DNA of 64,000 nucleotides, from assembly GCF_017916365.1 (NCBI RefSeq), contig NZ_JAFMSU010000002.1, forward strand, positions 1,426,001 to 1,490,000, given 5' to 3'. Origin of the DNA: Rufibacter roseolus (GTDB taxonomy: Bacteria; Bacteroidota; Bacteroidia; Cytophagales; Hymenobacteraceae). The notes beneath the pieces are model-generated. The model did not search any database, was not told where the DNA came from, and saw nothing but the letters and a program-made list of their open reading frames with translations. The translations under genes were made by a program, and so were the position numbers. This document shows, one piece after another, positions 62,451 through 64,000 of the stretch (position 1 is its first letter; each line of letters begins with the position of its first letter).

Positions 62451-63482
62451 TCAGAAAATGTACCTGATCTGGCACCACGGAATCACTTCCTGCTGCAGCT
62501 TTTTGAATTCAGAAATCCACTGGGCTTTGAGCTGGTATTGGTAGCGCACGTTGATGCCGCCAAACTGACTTTGCTTAGTCTCCTGAATGGCAGGGGCCCA
62601 GATCATGTCCTCGGCTTTAGGGTTGATAGACAGGTTGATCTCGTGCTGCCACTGGTTGTGGGTAAGGAAAATGACTTCGCAACTCATGGTCTCCTTCAGC
62701 TTGGGAGGCACCACCTCATTCAATTGCTCAAACAGTTCGCGGTAATCGTCCAGCCAGCCTTCATACACAATCACCGGCGAGAAATTTACGTGCACGTCAT
62801 AACCGGCCTGGTAGAAGTCGTTGATGGCGGACAGGCGCTTGGCCAGACTATCGGTGCGCACGTCTACCAGCTTGCTTACTTTCTGGGGCAGCAGACTGAA
62901 CCTGATCCGGGTCTTGCCCTGCGGATCATAGTCCAGCATCTGCGGGTTCACAAACTTGGTTGCGAAGGTGGCAAACGCTTTGGGATGGTCCCGGAAGAAC
63001 CGGATGGCCGTCTCCACACCATCAGAGATAGAAGCATCCACCGACACGTCTGAGTTACACCCGATGTCATATGTATAGAACTGAGCGTGCGTCTGGTTAG
63101 GGACCTTAGGCCAGGGCTGCTTCTGCACGTGCTTGTTTACGGCGGCCAGAATCTCCTCGGTATTGGTGAACAATGTGATGGGGTTGACGGTCTTGTTGCG
63201 GTCAACGTAGCAATAGGCACAAGCCCCCAGACACCCATTGGCCAGGCTAGGCGCGATGAAATCTGAGCTGCGACCGCTCTCCCTACACACCAACGTTTTC
63301 AGGCGGCCCAGCACCAACACATCTGATTTCACCTGGTAGTGGTTCCCCTCCAAAGCCGGCAACCGGTTATGCTGCGCAATGGCCTGCGGCACCGCGTCTG
63401 GATAGGTGAGCAAAGCCTTCTGCCCGCGCTCATTCAGGGCATCGGGGGTATAAAGAATAGTGGACGGATTGAATTTCTGCAT
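62451..63482 (-). CDS. Spore-photoproduct-lyase-family radical SAM protein
   Basis: The 343-residue protein has the radical SAM cluster motif CLGACAYCYVDRNK (Cys-x3-Cys-x2-Cys) and further SPL-family stretches: NTEEILAAVNKHVQKQPW, YDIGCNSDVSVDASI, FATKFVNPQMLDYDPQGKTRIRFSLLP (read in parts) and HVNFSPVIVYEGW. SPL-like enzymes repair thymine dimers in spores; non-spore-formers carry homologues with unproven tasks, perhaps DNA repair. It diverges from a second SPL-family gene at 63689. Confidence 0.9.
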   Translation of the reverse strand: MQKFNPSTILYTPDALNERGQKALLTYPDAVPQAIAQHNRLPALEGNHYQVKSDVLVLGRLKTLVCRESGRSSDFIAPSLANGCLGACAYCYVDRNKTVNPITLFTNTEEILAAVNKHVQKQPWPKVPNQTHAQFYTYDIGCNSDVSVDASISDGVETAIRFFRDHPKAFATFATKFVNPQMLDYDPQGKTRIRFSLLPQKVSKLVDVRTDSLAKRLSAINDFYQAGYDVHVNFSPVIVYEGWLDDYRELFEQLNEVVPPKLKETMSCEVIFLTHNQWQHEINLSINPKAEDMIWAPAIQETKQSQFGGINVRYQYQLKAQWISEFKKLQQEVIPWCQIRYIF

Positions 63483-63688
63483 ACCCTTTTACAACAGCTG
63501 CAACAGTGTTCCGGTTCAGGAAAATATATTTACAACCTATTGATAAATAACTATTTACAAATTTTTTACAGGCTAAAAATATGAATCAAAGGAGGTGAGT
63601 TTATGTTAGTTCTATAGCAGCAGAAAAGCCTTTTCATGCTGATGTGCTGCCTTAGAATCACCCATTATCTCAGCTATAAAACACGTAC
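63483..63688. promoter_or_regulatory. Divergent region between two SPL-family genes
   Basis: The 206 bases contain the promoters of both genes. No repeats or operators are evident. AGGAGG at 63590 is too far from a start to be a ribosome site. Confidence 0.4.
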
Positions 63689-64000
63689 ATGGAAGCAGTT
63701 CAGGAGATTGTAATCCCCAAAGCGGAGATCCGCTCTAAAATATGGATGCCCAAACAAGTGCTTATCACCCCGGCTGCCTTGGACGAACCCTGGGGCAGGC
63801 AGATCTACGAGCGGGTGCAGGCCTTGGGCTTGCCGGTGCAGGAACTGAAAAGCAACCGGCTCACAGGCTTGCGCGGCGAGGACGAGCGCGAAACTTACCG
63901 CAAGGCCAAAAGCACCCTGGCCATTGTTACCGCCCCACCCAGTGCCTTGAAACTGCAGCCCATACCGCCCTCCGCCGATTACCAGTTCCACCTGGCCGAG
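63689..64000 (+). CDS. Second SPL-family radical SAM protein (N-terminal part)
   Basis: From the ATG at 63689 the frame stays open to the window edge (104 residues): MEAVQEIVIPKAEIRSKIWM, then PKQVLITPAALDEPWGRQIY, LKSNRLTGLRGEDERETY, RKAKSTLAIVTAPP and PPSADYQFHLAE. The last words are those that precede the radical SAM Cys cluster in SPL-family proteins, so the cluster should follow just outside. Cut by the window, so the family is a strong but partial call. Confidence 0.82.
   Translation, partial: MEAVQEIVIPKAEIRSKIWMPKQVLITPAALDEPWGRQIYERVQALGLPVQELKSNRLTGLRGEDERETYRKAKSTLAIVTAPPSALKLQPIPPSADYQFHLAE

Overview
The window looks like chromosome from a Cytophagales bacterium (phylum Bacteroidota), probably a Hymenobacteraceae-type genus such as Rufibacter, Adhaeribacter or Pontibacter. 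The genus is inference. The phylum rests on an adjacent SusC/SusD pair, many periplasmic glycoside hydrolases, surface-type lipoproteins, an OMP_b-brl_3-type TonB receptor, and a TTTG-N19-TAnnTTTG promoter in front of the tRNA gene.

Bases 1-10000 are a xylan utilisation block. A SusD lipoprotein (cut by the window edge) and a SusC transporter read left. Diverging from them are a LacI-type regulator, a GH67 alpha-glucuronidase, an SDR dehydrogenase and a GH10 xylanase lipoprotein. Two copies of a LacI-style operator lie in the susC/lacI intergenic region. Bases 10400-22500 hold ordinary genes: a class IV aminotransferase overlapping a P1-family aminopeptidase, a Tat-exported amidase, a PepSY membrane protein, a tricorn-like S41 protease, KptA, an unknown protein and tRNA-Glu. 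Bases 22800-39150 return to plant polysaccharides: a LamG plus GH127/146 protein, a DUF5695-like protein, a GH9 enzyme, two GH43 enzymes, an alpha/beta esterase and a CE6-like acetylesterase, interrupted by methionine aminopeptidase. The same perfect 16-base palindrome lies upstream of the xylanase and upstream of the esterase end of this second block, so the two blocks may share a regulator.

Bases 39732-50222 are the striking part: an integron-like array of 17 gene cassettes. Each carries one small AT-rich gene on the minus strand followed by a GC-rich hairpin repeat of about 72 bases. In each intact cassette the first 6-10 bases are complementary to the start of that cassette's own repeat. 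This is the diagnostic geometry of integron attC sites with a G^TT exchange point. The array begins at an attI-like junction about 150 bases beyond the 3' end of a tyrosine recombinase gene (50375-51844). The recombinase has IntI-like stretches but seems to lack the IntI-specific insertion, carries a duplicated N-terminal domain, and reads in the same direction as the cassettes rather than away from them. This may be a poorly described Bacteroidota integron type. Most cassette products are unknown, and many look destined for the envelope.

Bases 51900-64000 hold a truncated zinc-ribbon gene beside the integrase, a GH2 beta-galactosidase-like enzyme, a TonB-dependent receptor, a penicillin-acylase-family lipoprotein, a patatin-like phospholipase, and two divergent spore-photoproduct-lyase-family radical SAM genes, the second cut by the window edge.
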